Part shown: piece after piece, positions 1 through 5,658 of the stretch | How the letters are laid out: every line of letters begins with the position of its first letter | Numbering within the stretch: position 1 is the first letter of the stretch | Assembly (NCBI GenBank): GCA_938038145.1 | Contig: CALHQU010000043.1 | Coordinates: forward strand, 1-10,323 | Direction of reading: 5' to 3' | DNA length: 10,323 nt | Source: an uncultured Candidatus Saccharibacteria bacterium | Lineage (GTDB): Bacteria > Patescibacteriota > Saccharimonadia > Saccharimonadales > Saccharimonadaceae | Position numbers and translations under genes: made by a program | Notes under the pieces: generated by a model | The model's input: only the letters and a program-made list of their open reading frames with translations | What the model was told of the DNA's origin: nothing | Database searches by the model: none

Positions 1-1
1 A

Positions 2-949
2 TACTTTTTCAAGCAATTGGCGGACTTCGTCGGTCGTTGTGGTGTGCATCAACTGTTCGCGTAGTTCTTTGGCGCCGTCAAAATCGCGAATATAAATCTT
101 GAAAAAACGTTTTAGAGTCTCAAAAGGTCGCCCTAAAATCGGCTGGTAAGAATCAAATAAATCCAAGTGATAATTAAGAAGCGCCAACAGTTCTTCTTTA
201 TGATTCTCTGAGTCAGTTTTCGATTCGCGGAAGCAGAACGGATCACTGAAAACGCCTCGCCCAATCATAATTCCATTCACGCCAGGATGTTTTCTGGCAA
301 TTTCCAGCCCATGCTCTCGGTCGCGAATGTCGCCGTTGATAGTCAGGAGCGTTTGTGGGGCAATTTCATCGCGCAGTTTAACAATCTCGTCAATCAATTC
401 ATAATGCGCCGCAACTTTGCTCATCTCTTTTTTCGTGCGCAGATGAATTGTCAAGTTCACGATGTCTTGCTTGAGGATTATCGTCAGCCACTCGCGCCAT
501 TCGTCTACATAAGTATAGCCCAGTCGAGTTTTTACGCTAACGGGCAATCCAGATTTTTTGGCGGCGTCAATTGCAGCTATCGCTATGTCGGGTCGACGAA
601 TCAGAGCCGCACCGCCGCTTTTAATGGCAGACTTGGCGGGACATCCCATATTGATATCAATTCCGTTAAAACCAAGTTCCGCGCAGTGTTTAGCGAAAGC
701 TTCCATATCCCCTGGCTCGCCACCCCAGATTTGCGCAATCAGCGGCTGCTCATCGTCGGTTTTAATTAATCGCCCAGCTATGGCTTTGTCGCCAGCGTGA
801 ACCCAGCCGGTAGCATTTGCGAACTCGGTGAAAAATATATCTGGTGCGCCAGCCTGTTTCACGACATGACGAAACACGACGTCGGTGACGGCTTCCATTG
901 GTGCCAATATGAAAAATGGCTGCGGTAAATCATTCCAAAACGATGTCAT
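2..949 (-). CDS. dus: tRNA-dihydrouridine synthase (3' end off the window)
   Basis: This is an FMN- and NADPH-dependent enzyme that reduces uridine to dihydrouridine in tRNA D-loops. I translated the minus strand from the ATG at 949 and obtained 316 residues without a stop, running off the left edge; family members are usually about 310-350 residues, so only a short tail should be missing. The N-terminal FMN-site motif reads LAPMEAVTD (about residue 15). The catalytic cysteine motif is NMGCPAK with Cys103, followed by SGGAALIRRP. VSVKTRLGY (about 135), TIHLRTKKEM (about 167, the family HGRT site written HLRT), INGDI and GIMIGRGVFSDPF complete the barrel pattern. An extended -10 box lies 7 nt before the ATG and no Shine-Dalgarno is visible, so the mRNA may be leaderless. 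Family assignment is secure; which tRNA position it modifies cannot be told. Confidence 0.93.
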   Translation of the reverse strand, partial: MTSFWNDLPQPFFILAPMEAVTDVVFRHVVKQAGAPDIFFTEFANATGWVHAGDKAIAGRLIKTDDEQPLIAQIWGGEPGDMEAFAKHCAELGFNGIDINMGCPAKSAIKSGGAALIRRPDIAIAAIDAAKKSGLPVSVKTRLGYTYVDEWREWLTIILKQDIVNLTIHLRTKKEMSKVAAHYELIDEIVKLRDEIAPQTLLTINGDIRDREHGLEIARKHPGVNGIMIGRGVFSDPFCFRESKTDSENHKEELLALLNYHLDLFDSYQPILGRPFETLKRFFKIYIRDFDGAKELREQLMHTTTTDEVRQLLEKV

Positions 950-956
950 CTCTGTT

Positions 957-965
957 ATTTTATCA
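957..965 (-). promoter_or_regulatory. extended -10 promoter of the dus gene
   Basis: On the minus strand the bases read TGATAAAAT, an extended -10 element (TG, one base, TAAAAT). It ends 7 nt before the ATG at 949, which would place transcription start at or next to the start codon. There is no recognisable -35 box. The box lies only 1 nt downstream of the T-tract of the preceding terminator, so one unit ends and the next begins within a few bases. Confidence 0.6.
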
Positions 966-966
966 C

Positions 967-1003
967 AAAAAAGGAAAAACCCTATCTCATCATTGAGATA
1001 GGG
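967..1003 (-). terminator. intrinsic terminator of the microprotein/tRNA-like unit
   Basis: A perfect 10-bp hairpin has arms CCCTATCTCA (980-989) and TGAGATAGGG (994-1003) with a 4-base loop. On the minus strand it is followed by TTTTTCCTTTTTT (979-967). This is a textbook Rho-independent terminator for transcripts coming from the 1590 side. On the plus strand no T-run follows the stem, so it acts in one direction only. Confidence 0.9.
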
Positions 1004-1037
1004 TGTGGGCGGGCTCAAGCGGTTCTGCTCGGAGTAA

Positions 1038-1083
1038 TTCTCAACGTTGAGAAAAACTGCCACGAGTGAACTCGCGAACCTGA
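1038..1083 (-). other. hairpins in the 3' part of the unit
   Basis: Between the tRNA-like gene and the terminator lie a 16-base perfect palindrome (1038-1053, TTCTCAACGTTGAGAA), a small CGAG/CTCG hairpin (1063-1074) and one copy of a 10-base repeat (1074-1083, TCAGGTTCGC on the minus strand). I find no credible reading frame here. The elements are consistent with a structured 3' segment of one RNA; no known RNA family was recognised. Confidence 0.4.
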
Positions 1084-1091
1084 AACTGGGA

Positions 1092-1121
1092 GGGAAGCAA
1101 AACGCCTTTGTTTTACTTCCC
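1092..1121 (-). other. 12-bp hairpin directly behind the tRNA-like gene
   Basis: Arms 1092-1103 and 1110-1121 pair over 12 positions in the minus-strand RNA, with one G-U pair, around a 6-base loop. The stem begins 3 nt past the presumed discriminator base of the tRNA-like gene. No T-run follows, so it is not a normal intrinsic terminator. A stable stem this close to a tRNA 3' end could affect 3' trimming or protect a processed end; that role is inference. Confidence 0.5.
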
Positions 1122-1124
1122 CAG

Positions 1125-1216
1125 CGGACACAGCGGGACTCGAACCCGCAACCTCCCACTACGCCGACATCGTTGTCAACGCGGCGGGTGCTCTACCATT
1201 TAAGAGCTATGCGTCC
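1125..1216 (-). tRNA. tRNA-like gene with a 24-nt anticodon loop
   Basis: The minus strand folds as a tRNA. The acceptor stem is GGACGCA (1216-1210) with TGTGTCC (1132-1126), one G-U pair. The D-stem is GCTC/GAGC around a 10-base loop with GG at the 18/19 site. The variable loop is AGGTT, and the T-arm is GCGGG-TTCGAGT-CCCGC, fully canonical. The discriminator is G1125 and CCA is not encoded. The anticodon stem CCCGC/GTGGG pairs, but it encloses 24 bases (1160-1183) instead of 7, and D-loop position 14 is T instead of A. Inside the long loop, CGTTGACAACG can form a mini-hairpin and TTGACAA looks like a Val(GAC) anticodon loop, but its flanks do not pair as a stem. Removing 17 bases from the loop at any point does not give a 7-base loop with T33, so a simple intron is not supported. 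It may be an extended or processed tRNA, a tRNA-like processing signal, or a decayed gene. No amino acid is assigned. Confidence 0.6.
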
Positions 1217-1340
1217 TGTGATTCTTTTCTGGTCTACCAGCTGGGCGAACCTGACCCAGGGACGGACGTCCTTTACTGACCGCGGAGATCAGTGGTTTCG
1301 GTGTCGCGCAAACCTCTACCGCCATGCCACGGAAAAATAG
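1217..1340 (-). other. structured spacer between microprotein and tRNA-like gene
   Basis: This stretch has no credible reading frame but at least four hairpins on the minus strand: CTGG/CCAG (1229-1240), CTGGG/CCCAG (1241-1259), CTGATC/GGTCAG with one G-U pair (1276-1292), and GGTTT/AAACC (1294-1314). It carries two GGTAGA motifs resembling a tRNA D-arm (1231-1240 and 1313-1322) and a TCAGGTTCGC motif resembling a T-arm (1245-1254). It could be a decayed tRNA, part of a larger structured RNA, or an mRNA 3' UTR. I could not match it to RNase P RNA, SRP RNA, tmRNA or a T-box. Confidence 0.4.
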
Positions 1341-1493
1341 TCAGGCGTTCTTACCTCCACACTGGAGGCACACCTGACCGCTACCACCGCAGTTGTCGCA
1401 GCGGTAGCCGAGTGACTTCTTGCCAGTTCCCTGGCAAGATGGACACGTTTTCGTACCTGAGTAGCCCATGTTGCTACACGGTCTACATGACAT
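1341..1493 (-). CDS. 50-residue protein with four CxxC motifs (DnaJ-like zinc finger)
   Basis: The ATG at 1493 opens a 50-residue frame ending with TGA at 1341-1343. It holds eight cysteines in four CxxC pairs: C3/C6 (CRPC), C17/C20 (CPSCQGTG), C32/C35 (CDNCGGSG) and C42/C45 (CLQCGG). Two pairs are full CxxCxGxG motifs, the signature of the DnaJ central zinc-binding domain, which binds two zinc ions through four such motifs. There is no J-domain or other part, so the protein is essentially a free-standing zinc domain. The start is fixed by GAGGTGA (1507-1501) 7 nt upstream; the other ATG at 1488 is followed at once by TAG. A chaperone-like or RNA-binding role is inferred from the fold only. 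It lies in one apparent transcription unit with the tRNA-like gene. I am confident it is a real gene, less so about its function. Confidence 0.8.
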   Translation of the reverse strand: MSCRPCSNMGYSGTKTCPSCQGTGKKSLGYRCDNCGGSGQVCLQCGGKNA

Positions 1494-1500
1494 GAGATTT

Positions 1501-1507
1501 TCACCTC
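1501..1507 (-). promoter_or_regulatory. Shine-Dalgarno site of the 50-residue protein
   Basis: GAGGTGA on the minus strand, 7 nt before the ATG at 1493. The GAG part (1507-1505) is also the end of one arm of the hairpin at 1505-1525, so that hairpin can partly hide the ribosome site. Confidence 0.75.
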
Positions 1508-1584
1508 TTTTCTAAAAGAAAAGAGTTGACCTCCTAATTATGCTCCTAGAGAGCATAATTCGAAAAGTCAGCTCTACCAATAAA
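1505..1584 (-). promoter_or_regulatory. hairpin-rich leader, possible cis-regulatory RNA
   Basis: The leader RNA, read on the minus strand, has three helices. Outer helix P1 pairs GAGCTGAC (1574-1567) with GTCAACTC (1530-1523), with one C-A mismatch. P1 encloses a perfect 10-bp hairpin (1536-1545 with 1551-1560). Hairpin B is a perfect 8-bp stem (1505-1512 with 1518-1525) overlapping the Shine-Dalgarno. P1 and B share bases 1523-1525, so they compete. A second purine-rich AGGAGG (1536-1531) has no start codon close behind it. This fits a switch controlling translation of the zinc protein, but no known riboswitch class was recognised. Confidence 0.45.
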
Positions 1585-1590
1585 GCGTTT

Positions 1591-1596
1591 ATTATA
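1591..1596 (-). promoter_or_regulatory. -10 box upstream of the leader
   Basis: A perfect TATAAT on the minus strand (1596-1591); a second TATAAT lies 15 bp upstream (1611-1606). No good -35 match is seen at 16-18 bp. Transcription would start near 1584, just before the leader helices. No clear terminator separates this from the helicase gene, so read-through is also possible. Confidence 0.4.
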
Positions 1597-1640
1597 ATAA
1601 CACTAATTATAAAAAAATGCAACAATATACCAGAATATTT

Positions 1641-4600
1641 TTATATTTCGCCCGCCAGCAGGTCTTTTTCGAATTGCAACATCCCTTTATAATCCGCCGA
1701 ATAGTCAGAAATATCCGGCAGATCTAACGTGGTAATTTTTCGCCAAATAATCTCAATCAGTTGCGTAAATTCAGACAGTTCTTCTCTGGAGAATGTATCT
1801 TCCAGGCTAAGAATATCGCCGGTCTTCGTGTCTGGCTCGACAAATTGCAATCGCCCGCCAGTAAACGTGAAATTGCCATAATCGCGTGAGTGCTCGACCA
1901 GCAGCTGATAGAACATCAATTGCTGACGATATTTATGAAGTTTAATTTTTTCGTAATCGGCCGAACCTTTCCAAGAATGCGCTGGCTTGCCAGTTTTATA
2001 ATCCGTTACAAATATAGTTTTATTTTGCTTGTCGATGTCGACAACGTCAAGTTTACCGGTCAATCTGGCGTTATCGATAATTACGCCTTGGTTTGAAAAG
2101 TCCAGTTCCGCCAAGTCCGTGTCGTGAAAATCTGAAGATTTGGCGTTTAAGAACGCGGTCAAAGCCGACTTCCCTTTGTCTAAGTACAATTGAAAATCAT
2201 CCGCTGGCAAATGCTGGCTCTCGAGTGATTTTTGGAAAAATTGGAGGATTTGTTCGGTGCTTGGCAGTTGATGATCGGCGCTGAATGAGCAATGTGCTTG
2301 CTGAAGGCTGCTGTGAATCGCGGTTCCGTAAGCTGCGGCGGAATTTTTGGCGGATGGAAAATGCAGTAAATTGTTCAATAAGAAATTCTGCGGTCCGCCA
2401 CGTGAAACGTCGAGGAAATTATTCAAATGCGTCGCGGAAAGTTTGTATGTTTCCAGCGCTGGCGCCAATAAATCCTTTAATTCTGGAACAATCGGCGAAG
2501 TTAGCCGCGTCGTCCAGTCGGTTTCAGCGAGTTCAATTTGTTCCGCTGGATCATCGCTGGTTGGAATGATGGTTGGCGTGCAATTTGTTAAGAAACTGGC
2601 AATTATCGTGTCGCTGCCAGAATCGTTGGTTTGAGAATAAGTCATGGTCAATGTGGTTTTGGCGCGAGTCATCGCCACAAAGAATAATCGAAGTCGTTCG
2701 TCGTAAGTAGCGCCCGCTGGCTGAAGTTGGAGGTTTGCGGGATATCGAATAGCTCGGTTGCGTGTGCGGACTTTTTCACCCCAAGCGCTGTCAATTGCCC
2801 CGATCACGAAAACGTGCGGAAATTCCAGACCTTTGGATTTATGGGCGGTCATTAAGTTTATGGCGCCGCTGAGTGAACTTGCGTGCGTGCGAATTTGCGT
2901 TAAGCGGGTTTTTGTCGAAATATGTAGATCAATAAACTCCAAAAAGTCTTCCAGCGTTGGGTTTTTATCGGTGATTCGATCGCGAAGTTTTTGACGCAAA
3001 GTGCGCAAACTTTCCAGGATTGTCAGATATGCTTCTGGGTTTTTATCTAGCTTTTCTGGCGAGAAATAGAAATTGGCGAGAGAATTGACTTGAAGGTCGC
3101 CGCTTTCGTCGTCAGTTAAGCCTAATAAATTGTCCAATTGCTCTTCCAGTGGCAAATTCGGTACGTCCTTAGCGCGCTCCAAAAGCCACTCCGCAAATTC
3201 CTTAAATGCGCTATTCGCCAGCATACTTTCCAGCCACAATTGCCGATTTTTGTAAGCTTGAAGGCTCAATTTCCAGATGTCCAGCGCAGAAAATCCAAAC
3301 GCTGGATGAGCCGTAATTTCCGGCAATAAGCTATTGGCGACGTCCAAATTATTCTGGCTAATCGCCACGACAGTTCGCGCCAATTTATCCAGAATCTGGA
3401 TTATGTCTTGCTCCAGAATGTCGTCGTGACGTTCGTAATTGACAAAAAGATTTTCCTTATAAAGATGCGGAAGGATTTCAATGAGTTCTTTATGGTGGCG
3501 CGCGATAATCGTGATGTTTTCTGGTTTCTCGCCATTTTTTATCAGCTCGGCAATTTGTTTGGCAATTCCCGCTCGCTCTTCGCTAACAGATGAGAATTCT
3601 TGGATTTCGACTTTTGAGCCTTCGCTATTTGCGTGTGCGGTCAATTGTTTTGATAGCCCGTCAATCGTGTTTTCCAGTCGATCCGCGCCCTGAGTGATGA
3701 CGTCCCGCGCTGACGATAAAATATTCTCGGCAGAACGATAATTGTCGGTCAAAACGATGATTTTTGGATCGTTATAATGCTGACGGAAACGCTGGATATT
3801 GCCCACGTCTGCGCCTTGGAAGCTGAAGATTGCTTGGTCGTCGTCGCCAACCGCCATGATGTTTGGGTTGTCGTCGTTCTCGCTGGTCAAATTGAACAGC
3901 AATCGTAATTGCGCTAAGTTTGTGTCCTGGAACTCGTCGACCATGATGAATTGGAATTGCTCTTGGAGATTTGCGCGCAATTCTGGGTGAGATTCGCAGG
4001 CTTGAATAACGGATAAAATCATATCGTCGTAGTCAAATAACGAGCGCTCGGACAGAATGTTTACGTACTTTTCGTAAACGTCAATTGCGGCGGATAATTT
4101 TTCTGCGGCGGTAAAATCTTTCAGGACAAATTCGCCATTGGCATTTTTTTCGCACCATTTATTTTTCCAAGCAGTCAGCGGCTTGGTTGAGTTTTCGTCA
4201 ATTGCTTCCTGAGTGGCGTGCACGATGCTCAGCGCTAAAACGTTGGCGTATGGCGTGATTGAGGCTGGCAATTTTGAGTTTTTCTCGTCAGGATTTTTGG
4301 CGGCTAAATTGGCAATTTTCTCAGCTATCGGCGCAAACATTTCGATTGTCTTTTTCGATATTTTGGCGGAAAATACTTGCTGAATATCTGGCGTGATTTC
4401 GGCGATTGTGCTTTGATTGTCCTCAGTAATTGCCCGTAATTCTGACGGCGTTAAACCGCTTTGCTTGAACTCGGAAATGATTCGGATGAGGTCTTTGATG
4501 TAAACAAATTCCCCGTTGTTTTTTGCACTTAATGGATTTCGCCAATCAAGTCCTTCGAGTATTCCAGAGATAATTTGATATTGCGTCAATTCGTCAACCG

Positions 4601-4937
4601 GCTGAGCGTCGGCGCCACGGAAAAAATACTCGCGATGTTGATTGATGATTTCTGTGCCGAAGCTGTGAAATGTGTGAATCGCAATTTTATACGCGTCCTC
4701 ACCGATAATCTGGCGGAGTCGTTGGCGCATATTTGTGGCGCCACTTTCAGTAAACGTCAAGCATAAAATACTGTTCGGTAAAGTGTCGGTTTGTCTTAGG
4801 ATTTGGGCGGTGCGCATACTTAGAAGCTCGGTTTTCCCCGTTCCTGGCCCAGCAATTACCAAAAGCGATCCGTGGATGTAGTCGACTGCTTGTCGTTGAT
4901 TATCGTTTAATTTAGCGTAACGAGTATTGAAATCCAT
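1641..4937 (-). CDS. UvrD/Rep-type helicase with C-terminal PD-(D/E)XK nuclease
   Basis: This is a 1098-residue superfamily 1A DNA helicase fused to a RecB-like nuclease, a layout known from AddA/AdnA-type double-strand-break processing enzymes. Helicase motifs in order: Q-motif LNDNQRQAV (10-18), Walker A AGPGTGKT (29-36), Walker B DEFQDT (334-339), GDDDQAIFSFQG (364-375), LMTAHKSKGLEF (695-706) and RLFFVAMTRAK (750-760). The nuclease motifs are GTAIH (His875), GKLDVVD (Asp964) and TDYKTGK (Asp979, Lys981), followed by a QQLMFYQLL segment, so the active site looks intact. Where AddB/AdnA-like nucleases have iron-sulfur cysteines, this protein reads NFLDVSRGGPQNFLL, with none. The ATG at 4937 is preceded by TGGTAGAAT ending 6 nt upstream and by no Shine-Dalgarno, suggesting a leaderless mRNA. 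It may replace RecBCD/AddAB in recombination; that is inference. Confidence 0.93.
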   Translation of the reverse strand: MDFNTRYAKLNDNQRQAVDYIHGSLLVIAGPGTGKTELLSMRTAQILRQTDTLPNSILCLTFTESGATNMRQRLRQIIGEDAYKIAIHTFHSFGTEIINQHREYFFRGADAQPVDELTQYQIISGILEGLDWRNPLSAKNNGEFVYIKDLIRIISEFKQSGLTPSELRAITEDNQSTIAEITPDIQQVFSAKISKKTIEMFAPIAEKIANLAAKNPDEKNSKLPASITPYANVLALSIVHATQEAIDENSTKPLTAWKNKWCEKNANGEFVLKDFTAAEKLSAAIDVYEKYVNILSERSLFDYDDMILSVIQACESHPELRANLQEQFQFIMVDEFQDTNLAQLRLLFNLTSENDDNPNIMAVGDDDQAIFSFQGADVGNIQRFRQHYNDPKIIVLTDNYRSAENILSSARDVITQGADRLENTIDGLSKQLTAHANSEGSKVEIQEFSSVSEERAGIAKQIAELIKNGEKPENITIIARHHKELIEILPHLYKENLFVNYERHDDILEQDIIQILDKLARTVVAISQNNLDVANSLLPEITAHPAFGFSALDIWKLSLQAYKNRQLWLESMLANSAFKEFAEWLLERAKDVPNLPLEEQLDNLLGLTDDESGDLQVNSLANFYFSPEKLDKNPEAYLTILESLRTLRQKLRDRITDKNPTLEDFLEFIDLHISTKTRLTQIRTHASSLSGAINLMTAHKSKGLEFPHVFVIGAIDSAWGEKVRTRNRAIRYPANLQLQPAGATYDERLRLFFVAMTRAKTTLTMTYSQTNDSGSDTIIASFLTNCTPTIIPTSDDPAEQIELAETDWTTRLTSPIVPELKDLLAPALETYKLSATHLNNFLDVSRGGPQNFLLNNLLHFPSAKNSAAAYGTAIHSSLQQAHCSFSADHQLPSTEQILQFFQKSLESQHLPADDFQLYLDKGKSALTAFLNAKSSDFHDTDLAELDFSNQGVIIDNARLTGKLDVVDIDKQNKTIFVTDYKTGKPAHSWKGSADYEKIKLHKYRQQLMFYQLLVEHSRDYGNFTFTGGRLQFVEPDTKTGDILSLEDTFSREELSEFTQLIEIIWRKITTLDLPDISDYSADYKGMLQFEKDLLAGEI

Positions 4938-4943
4938 AGTTTT

Positions 4944-4952
4944 ATTCTACCA
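4944..4952 (-). promoter_or_regulatory. extended -10 promoter of the helicase-nuclease gene
   Basis: The minus strand reads TGGTAGAAT, ending 6 nt before the ATG at 4937. There is no good -35 box and no ribosome site. The spacing puts the transcript start at the start codon, as in the dus and 162-residue protein genes. Confidence 0.55.
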
Positions 4953-5114
4953 TGTTGGCAGCCTTCAGAACGCGATAATCACGCCATTAAAGATTGTACT
5001 GAAGAAAATGTCGACGCTTGGAATGAAAAACATCCAGAAGATGCGTTTAAGGGTAAAAGCCACTTGGATATTTCCCGTCAATCAGTCGAATCGGTCAGAC
5101 AGGTTGGCTATTAG
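4950..5114 (+). pseudogene. decayed gene fragment, possibly a laccase-domain (YfiH/PgeF) tail
   Basis: A plus-strand frame runs open from the helicase promoter region to TAG at 5112-5114 and has no start codon. Its translation from about 4965 is strikingly protein-like, with the segments ERDNHAIKDCTEENVDAWNE and GKSHLDISRQSVESVRQVGY. The second resembles the stretch in YfiH/PgeF-type peptidoglycan-editing factors where a conserved LD is followed by a helix ending in a Gly-hydrophobic pair. That protein would continue past this point, whereas here a stop follows at once. I read it as a remnant of a lost gene. The reading frame is seen directly; the family is a tentative recollection. Confidence 0.4.
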
Positions 5115-5153
5115 ATTTCACATCTTTGCCATCTCGCGCACCTCATAAAAAAA

Positions 5154-5162
5154 TGGTAAAAT
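5154..5162 (+). promoter_or_regulatory. extended -10 promoter of the 162-residue protein/ATPase pair
   Basis: TGGTAAAAT ends 7 nt before the ATG at 5170. No -35 box and no Shine-Dalgarno are visible. It almost copies the helicase promoter (TGGTAGAAT), and the two diverge across the 4938-5169 gap. Confidence 0.6.
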
Positions 5163-5169
5163 ATTATCT

Positions 5170-5658
5170 ATGAATAAGGCGACGTACGACGAGCTGGCGC
5201 TGGAGCGAATTGCTAAGGAAAAATTTGGTTTTCCAATTGATGTTCAATCGATAATTTTGTGGCACGCCGATGTTAGTCGCACGGCTAAGGCATCGGTGTT
5301 TTTGACGAATAAAAAGCAGCTGATGATGTATTTGGAGGCGACTTCGCCGTTGATTTTATCTGACGTTAAAAAGATAATTTCGCGAATGGGTATGCGGGCG
5401 GAATTGTTCCTTCCACCAAAAGGTCAGCCGCGATATTTTGAAGATATTGGCAAACGCAAATTCCGCGAAGTTTTTCCTGGAAGAAGGCACGTTACGGATG
5501 AAGATTTGCATTTTTATAAAACTTTGGCGCCGTATAATCCTGCCTTGGTTTTGATTTCTGAAGTGAAAAATGGCGAGATATATCAATTTGATTCTGACGC
5601 GTACGGAAATTGGCGAGTTGGCGCAAGGTTCAGCTACAGAAGGATTCGGGCAATTTAA
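5170..5658 (+). CDS. unknown 162-residue protein, coupled to the P-type ATPase
   Basis: I do not recognise this family. The protein is soluble-looking: no signal peptide or membrane segment, and basic overall. The N-terminal half has a short alpha/beta pattern (DVQSIILWHADV, then ASVFLTNKKQLMMYLEA). A middle stretch reads LFLPPKGQPRYFEDIGKRKF, and the end contains NPALVLISEVKNGEIYQFD and NWRVGARFSYRR. The start at 5170 is chosen because the promoter box ends 7 nt before it. The stop TAA (5656-5658) shares its last base with the ATPase ATG (TAATG), so the two are almost certainly translated together. An accessory or regulatory role for the transporter is the natural guess, from position only. 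Confidence 0.85.
   Translation: MNKATYDELALERIAKEKFGFPIDVQSIILWHADVSRTAKASVFLTNKKQLMMYLEATSPLILSDVKKIISRMGMRAELFLPPKGQPRYFEDIGKRKFREVFPGRRHVTDEDLHFYKTLAPYNPALVLISEVKNGEIYQFDSDAYGNWRVGARFSYRRIRAI

Noticed and set aside
1160..1183. Ordinary 17-nt intron in the anticodon loop
   Set aside because: No position of a 17-nt excision leaves a 7-nt loop with T at position 33.
1047..1340. 97-residue plus-strand frame over the tRNA-like region
   Set aside because: It reads through the tRNA-like gene and several hairpins on the opposite strand and has no recognisable domain; a chance frame.
1316..1504. 62-residue minus-strand frame starting with GTG at 1504
   Set aside because: It overlaps the 50-residue CxxC protein in another frame and its GTG lies within the Shine-Dalgarno of that gene.
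967..1596. tmRNA, RNase P RNA, SRP RNA or T-box
   Set aside because: The tRNA-like part has a full D-stem and anticodon stem, unlike tmRNA, and no tag peptide is seen. The conserved cores of the other three were not found.
5610..5657. TTG at 5610 as ATPase start
   Set aside because: It would overlap the upstream gene by 49 bases, whereas the ATG at 5658 overlaps its stop by one base, the usual coupled arrangement.
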